A stretch of DNA of 64,000 nucleotides from Selaginella moellendorffii (lineage: Eukaryota; Streptophyta; Lycopodiopsida; Selaginellales; Selaginellaceae). Below the pieces are notes generated by a model that saw nothing but the letters and a program-made list of their open reading frames with translations, was not told the origin of the DNA and made no database searches. Below, in pieces: positions 44,371 to 56,095 of this stretch. The translations under genes were made by a program, and so were the position numbers. Each line of letters starts with the position of its first letter. Position 1 is the first letter of the stretch. The stretch covers positions 833,889 to 897,888 of the forward strand of contig NW_003314328.1 of NCBI RefSeq assembly GCF_000143415.4, in the 5' to 3' direction.

Positions 44371-45831
44371 GAATTCTCGAGTCTTCTCTCGAAAACACTG
44401 GGGGTCAATAACACACTCAGCATCCATAACATTCTACTCGCGACAAAAGTTGTTTTTGACAAATGGGTAGATGTGCTGAGGAGGTACCATGACGGGGAGT
44501 TGCTAAACTCAATGGGTGTGGAGGACGGCCGAAAGCCCAATGATTTGAAGCTCAACGCCTTGCGTTTCTCGCGGTCTCTAGACGACGACGACCTTCTGAC
44601 AGTGGCTAATGCTCTTCTACGTGGTGAGGTAGTCTTCAACAAGACCAAAATGACTCCCGGCCATATTGTGACATACGAGGACTTGTGCACGACTCTGAGA
44701 GCTCGTGCGCTATTGAAGGATTGGATCTTCGAGCAAGTGGCCGTGGAGAGGGTGAGCATCGACACCACGCAAGAGATGATGGAAGAGCTGGAGTTGTCAA
44801 ATGAAGACATCGACGAGTACGTGAAGGGGGCCCCCAAGTTCATCAATCTACTGCGGGATGCCACGAAAAGTAAAGCTGAGAAGTTGGATCAGTATCCAAA
44901 TTTCATTAAGAGGGATGTCGACCGCTGGCTTCAGAAACAGCTCGACCCCGCAGCAGAGGCCTATCAAGAACCTTACCGGGTATACGTGAATTCGGATGAG
45001 GATCAAAGGTGGAGGAGCATCGTTTCCCGCGGAGATGAGCAGGTCAAGAACATCTTTTGTGTGATGGACTTCACAAACGAGGAAATCACTCATGCAGACA
45101 AAGTCAGCTCCATCATTGACTTAATGGTGGGACTTGCGGAGGTGGAATCTTCAGTCCACTATATGATCTACGACTCCGAATCCTATCACAAGTTCTAGAA
45201 GGCCTTGAACGAGGTGAAGGCTCGGTTGAAAGGCAAGGAGATGCGGGAGATCCATGGGATAATGGCTAAGAAGAAGATACCGACGAATGTCCGCATCTTC
45301 ACACTCGCCCTTGTTATTGGTCCTGCAGCAGAGTGGGACTGGAGTGACTTCCCAGCTTCGTTCGACAAGGCCAATCGAATTGATCTAAGGGAGGTCAATT
45401 TACCCGTGCCTGAGGAACTGAAGACGGCTATGGAGCTTTCGAATCCAGAGAAAGCTCCAGGTGCAGCATAGGAAATGCTCAGTTGGGTCTTCAACGCAAT
45501 AACGGGTGGGTCACCTGCTTCCGACTCCAAGGGCAACTGCGTTGTCGAGTACAACTGCGGCGGACTATTCTTTCGAGCCGCACTACTCAAGGGTGTCCCG
45601 TGTGTTGCGGTGACAAACTCCATTGAAGAGGTGACTTCAATGAAGCATATAATTACAGTTGCCAAAGAAAAACAGTATCTTCTCTGCGAACCTGGTGAGT
45701 ACGCACTTTAAGTTTAAATGTTATCTCACAAGCTCTGTATGCAGGAGCGTGGCCACCCCCAGATGCTGAAACGGCGTTAACAGCTACTGTTGAAGATACC
45801 CATGTTGGGCCGAGCTCACAACCTGCACAAG

Positions 45832-45887
45832 GTAAGGTCACGTGAGGCCTCACGCCATTTTGATTATAAATTGTTGTGAATATTCAG
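45832..45887 (+). other. 56-bp palindrome-bearing intron, frame-verified
   Basis: Donor AAG|GTAAGG, acceptor ATTCAG|ACA. Splicing joins ...SSQPAQ to DTRTEKR in phase 1. The palindrome (GTGAGGCCTCAC core) begins eight bases after the donor. Confidence 0.65.
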
Positions 45888-45959
45888 ACACAAGGACTGA
45901 AAAGCGCACTGGTGGCACGTCGAAGAAGGACAAACAGACAAGCAATAGGAAAAAAGGAG

Positions 45960-46008
45960 GTACAAATTATATTTGCAATGGCGTGTGGTCTCATGCCATT
46001 CCTTGCAG
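45960..46008 (+). other. 49-bp palindrome-bearing intron, frame-verified
   Basis: Donor GAG|GTACAA, acceptor CTTGCAG|GAG. Splicing joins ...NRKKG to GDTSSKAK in phase 1. The palindrome at 45,977-46,000 fills half the intron and ends eight bases before the acceptor. Confidence 0.65.
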
Positions 46009-49000
46009 GAGACACTTCTTCAAAGGCAAAACAGGCAAGCACCAGCCAAGCTCAAACTGACAGTGGTCATAAAAAGCGAAAACACGTTGGACAGTCGTCG
46101 GGATCAGAGGCGTTTGATTCGAAAAGGAAGAAGGGCAACAAAAAGATGATAGATAATGCCTCGCGGTTATGGCGTGTGTGCTCATGCCATTCATTGCAGA
46201 TCAAGGGCTAAGTGAAAGCAGCCAGTCACCACCTCCTGACTCAGATTCCTATGGCGGACTCCCCTTCCCCAATCTCAATGGAGAGGTACAATGGATGAGG
46301 GATGCTTTTCAAGTCAGGGCTACGTTTTTCTCATCTCGTCGTCTTTGAAGGGTGCAAGAACGTGCAGAAACCATGTTAAGACAGTCGGGTGAGGATACGG
46401 TCCTAGGTCACGCACTAAAACAAGCTATGGATGTCTTGTATTTTGAGATGGAGACTCGGCCAGATGATTTTCCCAAGATGGTCCTGGAAGAACAAACCAT
46501 CCAGCCTGAGCAGCCTATGGAAGAAATGCAGGAGGGGGATGAGGAGCCAGAGAAAGATAATGAGTAGAAAGAGCAGAAGGACGAAGAGGAGGACAAAGAA
46601 GAGGAGGACGAAGAAGAGGAGGACGAAGAGGACTTGGATGGTCCTCACAATGGTGACGATCACAATAACGACGACAATGATGATGACGACGATGGCCAGC
46701 CTGAGGTGGCCAAAGAGCAGCGAAGGAAGGTCATACAAGACAAACCATCAGGTAAATAATAGTACATCCATTCCTAACCTTTTACCATTTCTAACATTGT
46801 CCATGTAGGTTGCAGAAGAAATGGTAAGTAGAGATTATTCAGTTGAATTAAGATACAAACTCTAGCCTTTAGTGTCGAGGAAGGATAGTGCCAAGCAAGG
46901 GTCGAAACGTATGTCCAATCCTTCAGAATCAGCAGTGCGCCCAAGTGATATCGGTCCTAGTTCCTCAATAGCAGTTGATGGTAAATACAGTATAGTCGAT
47001 TCAATGTGCTAATGAGTTTGTTTTTAGTAGCCAGTAGGGAGGATACCATCTCAATCGAAGGGAGATATTTGGATATGCATATGGATCCGCCAGTGGACTC
47101 TACTTGCCTGCAAGAGTCATCAGAGTTGGTGGAGGCTACTATCCATATCAACGCCAAGCAATCTGACCACGCTCCACTTGATGCTGCCCATACCACTGAG
47201 TCAATCTTGTCCACGTATCCAACTGACGGTGACCAGGCGCCATTGGACCCGCATGAAGCCGCCCCAGCCGCCGAGCCGGTCGTATCCTCATTTCCAACGG
47301 ACTCAACGTGTGCTCAATCGTCTGACTACGCGCCGTTGGAACCTCCTTACACCGCCCCTGCTGCCTGTTCGGTCATGTCCACTTTGCCAACGGAGGCACC
47401 AGCTGAAATGGCGTGTGATCACACGCCATCGGAACCACCCCATGCCACTGTTGAGCCAGTTGTACCAGAGTCTACAGCTGAAATGGCATGTGCCCACACG
47501 CCATCGGATGCGATTGACCCCACATTGCAGAGGAGAGTATTTCCGCCCTTCACGTTTCCTCGACCAAAACCCTTTCAATGACCATCGGGAGCACCATTCG
47601 CTAATATTGTAGATGGTAAAATTGACTTGTACCATTTTTTATACTGACGCATTTCATTTCAGAGTCACGGCGAAGGTACTGTATCGTTTTTGATCTGAAC
47701 GGTGTCCTTTTCTCCCATGAGCATGGCTCGTCCTCGAATGTCACTGCACCCTCCAAAGCCTGTGGTCGCAAGTTGGTCAAAAGAGACAGATTCACATTAA
47801 TCACACGGGAGAAACTGCGGGATCTAATAATGACCATACGACACTTAAAACAGAGGGCCGGGTTCAATTTGCAATTGGGAGTTTGGACATCCATGATGCG
47901 CCACAATGCATTAACGTTGCTACAGATGATGCACGATCAGACGCGAGTAATATTACCATTTGACTTTCTCCTAACGCAAGAGGATTGCTTGACTATGGTC
48001 CATGTGAGGGGTAGCAAGCCCATCTTCGTCAAGCCAGAGGCTGTAGTGATGAACCGGACTGCTAGGTCAAGTGAAATCCTCATCATTGATGACTCACCGA
48101 TTAAAACTACAGCGAACACGCACACATATGCAGTGCACCCCATCTCTTGCAGTATGGAAACTAGGGAGAAGAAACCGTATGTTCTGGGGGACCTTGCAAA
48201 ACGGCTTGGAGCAATGGTGATAGAGAACCGGCCAGTCCAGGAGGTGGCTGCAGAAATCAACCAAATGGCAAATGGAATGGTATATTAGAAGCCATTTGAT
48301 CAGACAGACACCAGTCATCATTTATGGCATGTATATTGTCTAGCCAAGCACTATCCGCATCTCCATAATCTGCTCAACCGGATGGGTTCTTCGACCACTG
48401 AACATGAGCGTGGACGTATTAGAGAAGAGATGGCATTACTATTGAGTTTAAATCCTGATAGTGTGGAGAGTGATGAAATTCCAAGATTATTGTATAGGCG
48501 TTGGAGGCAAAAAATAACAGTCTGAGATGGCATGTATTTATTTAAAAATGTAACTTATTATGGCATGGGGTTCCATGCCATTGTATTAATATTAAAAGAC
48601 AATTCTTTGAGAGGATTTGCATTATACTAGAAGTGTTACAGCATGTTATTGGAAGTCTACGAAGTTGTTTTATTAATAAGGGGAAAGTAAAGATTGAATG
48701 GGGACTTGGGCTCCACCTAGACTCGGAGCAACTGAGCCAATATTAAAAGGATGGAAAGAAATTGGACGACGATGACAAGGAGAAGAGAGAGGTGAAGCAG
48801 TGGCAGGGGGAGGAGAAGTGATTGAGTAGACATTTCCTTGTTTAAAATAAAATGGCATGTGCCTCAATGCAGTTGAATTTTGTTATATTTATATACTATA
48901 TAAAGGTTTGGAAACTTTATTTTACAAGTGGGATAATGACAATTCCCACTTTAACGAAATAGAGCTTGGTCTAGGAATTAGTCTTGAAAGAATTCTCCAG

Positions 49001-49666
49001 TGGTGCTTCCAAACTGACTTGAGGTTGAGACTGGGGCCGAAGGGCCTTGAGTGGGAGTGAGCATGGACTCGGGTGGTGCTGGAGGGACCACCCAAGGAAG
49101 TGCTCAAGAGCAGCTCCCACTCCCAAAAAAGAAACCGACTGCAGTGCTCCTGGCTCATGTGGAGTGGTGCCCCACTTGAGTACCGTGTGGCTCATTGGTC
49201 CTCGCCTTTTCTAGGGGCTTGGGCCTTCCCTTCGGGATGGAAGTGGGGGGGTAGAGGTACCCATACCAGGCCGTTAGACCACGATGTTTTGCCCTAGCGT
49301 CCTGAAACATGTGTTGCACCCAAGACTTGGGATTTAGAGGGTCCCATGATCAAGTCTTGTGGTACCAAGGGATTTTACGAACCTGGAGACTTGGTGCGCT
49401 TGGCTGCTTGTGATTGCGGGGAGTGTAGCCGAACCTTAAGTCCAGTCTAACTCGGGGAGGGGGATTGGGAGAGATTTGGGAACCCATGGATGGATGGCTA
49501 ATGCTCCGTTGTTTGTGTAGTGAGTAGCTGAAACCAAGTAGGACCAAGTAGGAGCTGGTACCATAGGCAGGAACCTTGGTGAGGGAACTTAACTAAAGCC
49601 AAGGCAGTGTTGGTTGGATAGAGGAGGTAAGCTAGCAAATTGGAAAAGAAAAATTTATGGCTTACA

Positions 49667-51164
49667 CATAGCTCCTTGGCTCCATGCTTGGGAGTTTGGC
49701 ACCGTTCCTTCATTCAGTGGCCCAAGGCCCTGAAACTTGGGTTCCACACCACTGTCCTTCGAACACGTGGCATGTGACACGTGGCATATATCACGTGGCA
49801 CATGGAGGGTTTAGGTTCCGCTTCGTGGTTATCTTATGGTAAATCACTATAGGATAAAGGGTAAAAACCACATGCACTACAGGAAGGGTGTTCCCCATGT
49901 CTCCAAACATTTTAATGATGCTAAGATATGGTTTGGGATGACCATTCATTGATAGATGGCTTAGTCTTGGAGAGATGGGACTATAGTATAAGTGGTTTGG
50001 ATTATTAATAAGATAAAGGTAAATGGATATAGCTTTAACAAAATAGGCTGAGATATCAATGGTATCTTTGGGGTGTCTATCATAGGATCAGACATATGGA
50101 GTATTTGGACCAAGTGCAAGGCTTAAGTGGCATAAATGCCATTTACATAGCTAGCATGTCCCCAAGTCGGGAATAAAACTTATGGAGGTTATGAGTGAGA
50201 CTCCTTCAAATGGTCAAAGGTGTGGTTAAGTGACTAAAGTAGAATGAAACATTTAGTCATTTACATTAGCATGGTATGGAACTTGGGCCTAGATGTCACA
50301 AATATGATTGTGGGTATTGAAAGTTACCTATTAACTAGTCCTTTCAGATATTCTTTCCTTACTGCAATGACGGCAGAAAGTCAGTATTGTTGGTTACCTT
50401 TTCAGCCCCTTTTGTTCAAGTGTTAATAAATTAGGCTTAGCATCTATACTTAGTTAAATGAACATAAGGTAGGAACTCCTATGTATTTCTTGTTGAGCAT
50501 ACTTGGCCTAACTCTTAATTCTCTTTTGTTTTGTCTTCCGCTGGCTTCACAAGAACCCTCGCATAGTGAAATTAGTTTTTCAATATCACTAGATGATAAC
50601 TTACCATGTCTGCCAAACACCCTCACTATCATGCCCTATGTGTTAGTTCTATATGATCCCATGACTATTTATGGAAAGTGTCTAGATTTGCTAGTTTGGC
50701 ATATCTATGGAATCTAGAGATTGTTCTAAACATAATAGTGTTGATCCCATATCCAAATTCACAATCTAACACCATTCCATATTTAGTAAATTTTAAGCTT
50801 GTTTTAGAGACTAACTCCTAATATTAAAGGTGAAAGCCCAAAGCAGGGGGGGGGGGGGAGGGGGGGGGTAATTGGGGGTTCCAAATATATAGTAGGGATA
50901 ATGGGTAGTTTGGGCATGGCCAACTAACTTGAGGCATAGTTTAGCTCCTGCTTGCATGTTGATCTTAGTATTGGAGTGTTGGCTTTGTCCATTTAATGGT
51001 CCAAAGCCCTAAAACTCTAGTTCTACTCCATTATCTTTGGACACATAGCATATGGTATGTGGCATGTGACATGTGGCACATAAAGGGTTTAGGTTCCGCT
51101 TCATGGTTATCCTATAGTAAATCATTATAGGATAAAAGGTGAAAATTATATGTGCTACATTTAG
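49667..51164 (+). repeat. LTR pieces of the second retrotransposon family
   Basis: 49,672-49,880 and 50,830-51,151 repeat the 3' LTR part seen at 36,690-36,876, with the shared 'catgtgacaYgtggca' and 'atcYtatggtaaatcaYYat' segments. A G tract lies at 50,846-50,868 followed by GGGTTCCAAATATATAGTAGGG. 49,900-50,830 shows no supported gene; 50,320-50,400 resembles 36,020-36,100. Confidence 0.5.
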
Positions 51165-54100
51165 TACTAAAGGAGGAGTTTCAATGAGTACTATCCAATA
51201 AGATTGGGTAATTAATTTCATTGTATATGTAGAGATGAAAATGATGATTCAAGTGGGTATAAGTTTGGGTGTTATGATTTCATATTCATTCATTAAGTAT
51301 AGATTTTGGTTACCTTCTTGTACCATATTGTGTGAGCTTGTGCTTAGGCTCATAAGATGGATTGAGATGTACTATCACAAGTTTGCATTTAGGCTCGTGA
51401 GTAAAGTATATTAACAACTCAAGGATACACTTTGAGTTGGTAGGATTAATATTAGCCTATTATTGGTTACTGTGAGTTGTTCTTTGTATTGTAGGTAAAG
51501 TAAACCTCCCCTGGGTTTGCTATAACTGGCTAATATGTTGGTCTGTAGCTATTTGGCATGACATTAGTGGATCTTTCCTAGGCATGATTATAAGTGGATC
51601 AATCAAGACTATAAGGATTAGTTTATTGGTTCAAGTAGCCACTGCCACAGTCTTTCATAAATTTTTCTTTGATTAGACGTAAATACGACAATAAATGTAA
51701 GTTGAGGTTTAGTCAAAGTTGAGACCAAAAAGAAAGTTATCAAAGACAAAGGATCAAACATGTAAATCATCTTTTCTTCTTCGAAAGATGATTTGCAACA
51801 ATGTGTGAACTCATTGCTCATGTTCAAATCATGCAATCAAGAGTCTCTACTTTGATGCATGTTGGTTATAATGGTCTTACAAGTGGTGAGTCGTGGGATG
51901 GATAGTGGTAAAACACTAAACCATTTTCTTAGGTTTACTATTAAAAGATTTGGGTTACAATGCTTAGTTTTTTATGGGGAGCCTTGTTATTTCTACTTGA
52001 GTAGCTTAGTGTAGAATTAGTTTTGAGTTTGGTCAAAAAGAGAGTGGTATAAGCTTATTTATATTGTGAACAAAGTTGTTAGTATTTGATATTGTGAATC
52101 TTTATCAGTGGGGTGTGGCATTTATGTTGTATTTTATTGAATAAAGTTGACATTTGATACTTATGTAAACTTTTGAAATAATAATGTGGGCTTGCTTGTG
52201 GTATTGCTCAATTTATGATGAAATCATTGTGATTTTTATATCATATCTATATGATAATGAGTAATGTGTATACGAAGTTGCTTGGTTAAATAATAATTGA
52301 CCCTAAAGTGGTTAATAATGAATCTAGTGTATTTGTAAGTAGTAATATTGAAGTGGTGGTTCATTATGCTAAGCTTGAGTTGGTACCTTAATTCTTGAGA
52401 GTTTGCCTATCAAGGTGTTAGAAAGGGTTATAGCATTCACTTGTTATAGTTTGTTAATTTATCTGTTAGTACTTGGAGTAAATTATTGAATGGAGAAAGT
52501 GTGAAGTTAAGGTATTGACATTGTTAGCACTTGTATTAGTGAAAGTGATATTGTTCTTTCGAGTGATGAGGAATTTCTCCTTAAAGCTTGATTTTTCATA
52601 TCATTTTTCTTATTAATGTTTTTGCTTCACATTGGATCTTGAAGTTGATTGAAGAAGAGTGTTAGTACAATATGAATATTTGAAATTGTGGTCTTCTTGA
52701 TCAAATTTTAGGTATTTATTAACATTTATAGATAATGGTTTTGGATATCAAAAATATGGGCATGATGTTTGATGCTTTGTCATACTATTGTATTATGAAA
52801 ATTTATGTTAAGGTGAACCTTTGTGAAGTTGTTGGTAGGAGGAAGTTGGTTGAGTTTTAAAAGTTTGTATTCCTAAATTGAAAGTCATTCTTTTTCTATG
52901 ATGGAAAATTTTCCATAAATTTTCTTAGACTTTTCCAATAGTTAACTTGTTAATCATTTTGCTCAAAAATCATTTCGTTTTTGTAAACTAATATAAATTA
53001 GTGAAAGGGTTGGAATTGACTTTGATGCTTAAAATACTTTAGTGACTTTCAATGCTTAAGCATTCTGTTGGGTTATGAGAATTTATGTTGAAGTGAATCA
53101 ATGTGAAGTTGTTAGTAAGAGGAAGTTGGTTAAGTCTTAAAAGTTTGTATTCTTAGATTGAAAGTTATTCTTTCTTTTTTATGGAAATTTTCCATAAATT
53201 TTCTTAGACTTTTCCAATGGCTGATTTGTTGATTGTTTTTCTTGAAAACCATTTTTTTTCTATAAGCTAAGTACAAATTAGTGAAAAGGTTAGAGTTGAC
53301 TTCAATTAGCTTAGAACTTAATATATAGTTTGTATGATATGATTTGAAAGGGATGCTGACTTTTTGGAGTAAGGCAATTGAGTATGTTAAAATCTAGAGT
53401 TGGTGTAAAAAAGTGGCTATTGCATTTTTCTAGAAAGGTGGCACTTATGCTTTTCTTCTGTAGCATTAGCTAGGTGGCAGATTAAACCTTACATTTCATT
53501 AAACTTTATAAGAGTAATGAATTTTCATTGATCTTGACTTAGTCTTAGTAGCCTTACACTTTGGCTGAGGATGGTGATATCCAACTTAGCTGTTGAAGGT
53601 TGAAGTGTTAATACCTGCATTATAGCTTTATCTATTAGAATGTTATGTACCAATATAAATCCATCTTATAGTATTTGTTTTATTTTTGGTTGAGTGTTGA
53701 TCATGTATAGTTAGCCTCTTTAAGGTATGCTCAAAGTTATTGGCTATACATATTAGAGCTTATTGCTATACAATTTAATTTAAGTGGTTGTTTTGTCCAT
53801 ACTTGTCTATATTTCTATATGATGTTGGACAAGTATATGACTCGATGACATAAGTTTAGTGTTTGGATCTTGTGAAGGCAAGTTGAAAAGTGATTATTGG
53901 TTATTTTGCAACTAATGATTTCTTGTAGATTTTGTCAAGGACCGTTGACATTTGCTTCGCTCGATAATGATATAGCAATGGTGGGCTAGCTTTACTAGAT
54001 GGTGTTGTGGAGGATCGTGTCATTAAACTTATATAGTTTTTCTATGTTGGTATGTCAATTCTACCATTGTCAATATCATTTGGTTGTGTTTCATCTGTGG

Positions 54101-55400
54101 TGTTGGATTACATTGAGTCTTGGATGTCGTGATTCACTCCTTAATTATATGTTATTTATAATTGAATATTATTAAAGGATTAGTCTTAAATACTAACTAA
54201 GGTATCTTCAACCTTAGCTAACTTGGTTGCTAAAAAGCTTTAGTGGTGATTTGCTCTTACTTATTCCTAGCTTTGTTGTAATGTTAATGATATTGAAGTA
54301 ATGCCTTGTCGTTAACATTGTTGATATTGAGATTCAAGTGAAATGAAATGTCTCTTTATAGAATTGACATTAAGTTTCATTAGTCTTGATATATATAGTA
54401 TTGATGATTTAACTATAAATTTATGTTATTTGGCATTCGTGCATTTTCTAGTTAACCACTATATTTGCATTCATACGAGCTAAGTGGCAAATTCCAGTTA
54501 GTTGTGTTCTACACAAGATTGTTTAATAAGGATTAAGCTTTGGTTTTTCCTTGAAAAGAGATTGCGTCATTGACTATGCTAGTTTTAGTGATCAATATTA
54601 AACTTGTTAATTCTTTATTGGATTTGAGTTGAGATTATATTGATCATTGATAATTTTTCTTGTGCTTGTTATGAAGTGAATTATGTCTTATTATGCATAG
54701 ATGGATTTATGGAGGATCAGTTTTGTGGTCATTTATTGAGCTTAATTTTATTGTACATTTACATGAGAGATTTGAGTTGGCTTGGAGTGATTTAGAGTAA
54801 TTTTTCTCTCACACTTGTTTAGTTCCAGCCTGAGGAAAAGTTTCTAAGCTTTTCCCTGTTTCCTAGAAAAACAAAAATTTCAATATTTTTTAGATGGAGT
54901 TATAGAGGCGGTGGAGATTTTTCTCCTAAGCCCAAGAGCGTAATTTTAAGAGCTCTATGATACAAGATATAAGTACTTGCCACGATTGAAAGAATTAAGT
55001 GAATTATTTTGAAGTTTTTTGAGAAGGTTACTTCTAGAAAAAGTTTCTATATAGACTTAGGCTTCATTTGCATATGATCTCATGAATTTTAATGCTTTGG
55101 GTCTTGAGTTTTAGCATATTTTCTGCTAACATGTTTTCTTGTTTAGGTTGTGAGGAAGGAGTTTATTCTTTCTTTGGTTTTGCCACAAATATTTTATTAT
55201 AAACTTGTCTCAAAACTTAGAGTGTTTGTGAGTGTGTTTTACAATTCATTTGTTTCTCCTTTTTTTGAGCAACATTTGGTCAAAAGAAGGTCATTTTCAC
55301 AACTTCTTGATTATAGAGTAAGTGTTAAAGCATTTCTGGGCATTTTCTTGTGTGTCCTAGAGTGTGTGGCAAGTCCTTTAGTTTATTTCTGATTAAGGTT
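51165..55400 (+). repeat. Eroded internal region of the second LTR family (copy 3)
   Basis: Homologous to 32,200-35,400 over long stretches in the same order, heavily mutated and AT-rich. A degenerate primer-site position is at about 51,153 (TTTAGTACTAAAGG). No gene can be supported; the short open frame at 55,150-55,392 has no recognisable feature. Confidence 0.45.
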
Positions 55401-56095
55401 ACCTCTAGACTTATCCCACAACCGAGCATTTACTTCACCTTGCATATTTCATGCTTATACACATAATGAGTACAAAAAGTGACAAGTTCTTGGTTCTCTT
55501 TAGGGTCCCTGTATTCGTGGAAAGTTCTCCAGGCTTAAACAAGAGTTGGATTATCACACAGCTTTGTCAAAGAGCGAGGATTAACCATTTGTTGCAAATA
55601 CCACATTAGCAGATTCATATAATGCATCCCCACCTCAATAATTGCAAATCAACAAAGGATGGTGTAACAACCTTCACCACCTCTACCACCCATACCGATG
55701 GTGCATATGTTGTAGCACAGTCTCAAGCTCCCCTTCTTTGAGCCAAGTATAGGGATTTTAATGGACGATCACCTTATGGCATTCTCTTCTTACTGTGTCA
55801 ACAACCAAATCATGGATGATGTGACCCAGCACAAAGCGCTCACTTAATCAATGCATGGTTGTGCATGGTGATGGGTACTTCTGCTGAAGGTAGAGGAGAA
55901 GGAGGACTTTGACACTCTCCTCTATACATTTAGGAGTACATTTTCTCAAGAAGTTCCCCCATAATAGCTTGTCCAAGACTTGTTTCAGTTTTGGCAAGGT
56001 GCAAATGAGTCCATCTTCGATTAGACAATGCTATTTTGGAATATCTACCTTGACAAAAGAGCGACCTAGGAGGAGTCCATTGGAGTGTCTATGGA
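55401..56095. other. Unclassified non-coding stretch
   Basis: No open frame, repeat or domain that I can identify. It has a slightly higher GC content than the neighbouring eroded retrotransposon DNA. Confidence 0.3.

Larger units (their letters stand above)
42860..48525 (+). pseudogene. ParB-like / methyltransferase-like / HAD phosphatase-like fusion gene, copy B (most complete)
   Basis: Exons join in frame through introns at 44,317-44,370, 45,695-45,744, 45,832-45,887, 45,960-46,008, about 46,756-46,809, 46,825-46,879, about 46,981-47,029 and about 47,616-47,662, so one protein of roughly 1,500 residues is implied. Order: conserved N-terminal region (43,140-43,760); ParB-like domain (43,770-44,290; 'IDVSRIDIESKYNHRLVSD', 'HHSSLAMQEI'); helical region (44,371-45,200); methyltransferase-like region (45,205-45,690; 'CVVEYNCGGLFFRAALLKG'); Lys-rich linker; acidic run (46,500-46,700); Pro/Thr-rich part with two in-frame palindromes (47,405 and 47,480); FCP1/NIF-like HAD domain (47,664-48,525; FDLNGVLF, GVWTSM, IIDDSPIKT). 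Stops: 45,196, 45,469, 46,346, 46,565, 47,579, 48,286; those alignable to copy A are C-to-T or G-to-A. An 11-bp difference at about 43,127 shifts the N-terminal frame. Start uncertain. DNA modification plus phosphatase activity is inferred. Confidence 0.7.
39527..48875. repeat. Dispersed 22-24 bp palindrome family in element B (about 20 copies)
   Basis: Same family as in element A. Copies start near 39,527, 39,610, 40,018, 40,136, 40,208, 40,371, 40,514, 41,858, 41,913, 42,757, 42,923 (24 bp, AATGGCAT...ATGCCATT), 43,001, 43,061, 44,341, 45,843, 45,977, 46,163, 47,409, 47,484 and 48,560. Positions 42,923, 44,341, 45,843 and 45,977 lie in short introns just before the 3' splice site. 41,858, 41,913, 47,409 and 47,484 are translated in frame. 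Confidence 0.9.
38980..48967 (-). mobile_element. Element B: 9,988-bp copy of the DUF7869-type DNA transposon, inverted relative to A
   Basis: Terminal inverted repeats of 24 bp at 38,980-39,003 and 48,944-48,967 are perfect complements, and the flanking duplication is GGTC (38,976-38,979 and 48,968-48,971). The homologous LTR at 60,063-60,066 has a single GGTC with no insert, which proves the boundaries. Relative to A it lacks two blocks (A coordinates 6,776-8,395 and 8,477-9,651) but keeps about 450 bp near 40,090-40,540 and two coding segments that A lost. It encodes the fusion gene (plus), a truncated transposase (minus) and the YYTPG gene (minus, frameshifted). Confidence 0.95.
38566..49666 (+). 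mobile_element. Type-A gypsy LTR split by element B
   Basis: The LTR occupies 38,566-38,979 and 48,972-49,666, about 1.1 kb together. It starts TGTAAGGAACCAA and ends GGCTTACA, as in the intact LTR at 59,613-60,762. The left part carries a 12-bp GAGTCCGAGACC-like array (38,647-38,890) and a short G tract (38,929-38,938). Element B lies between a duplicated GGTC. Immediately beyond 49,666 is LTR DNA of the second family; no matching 5-bp duplication is seen around the whole LTR. Confidence 0.8.
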
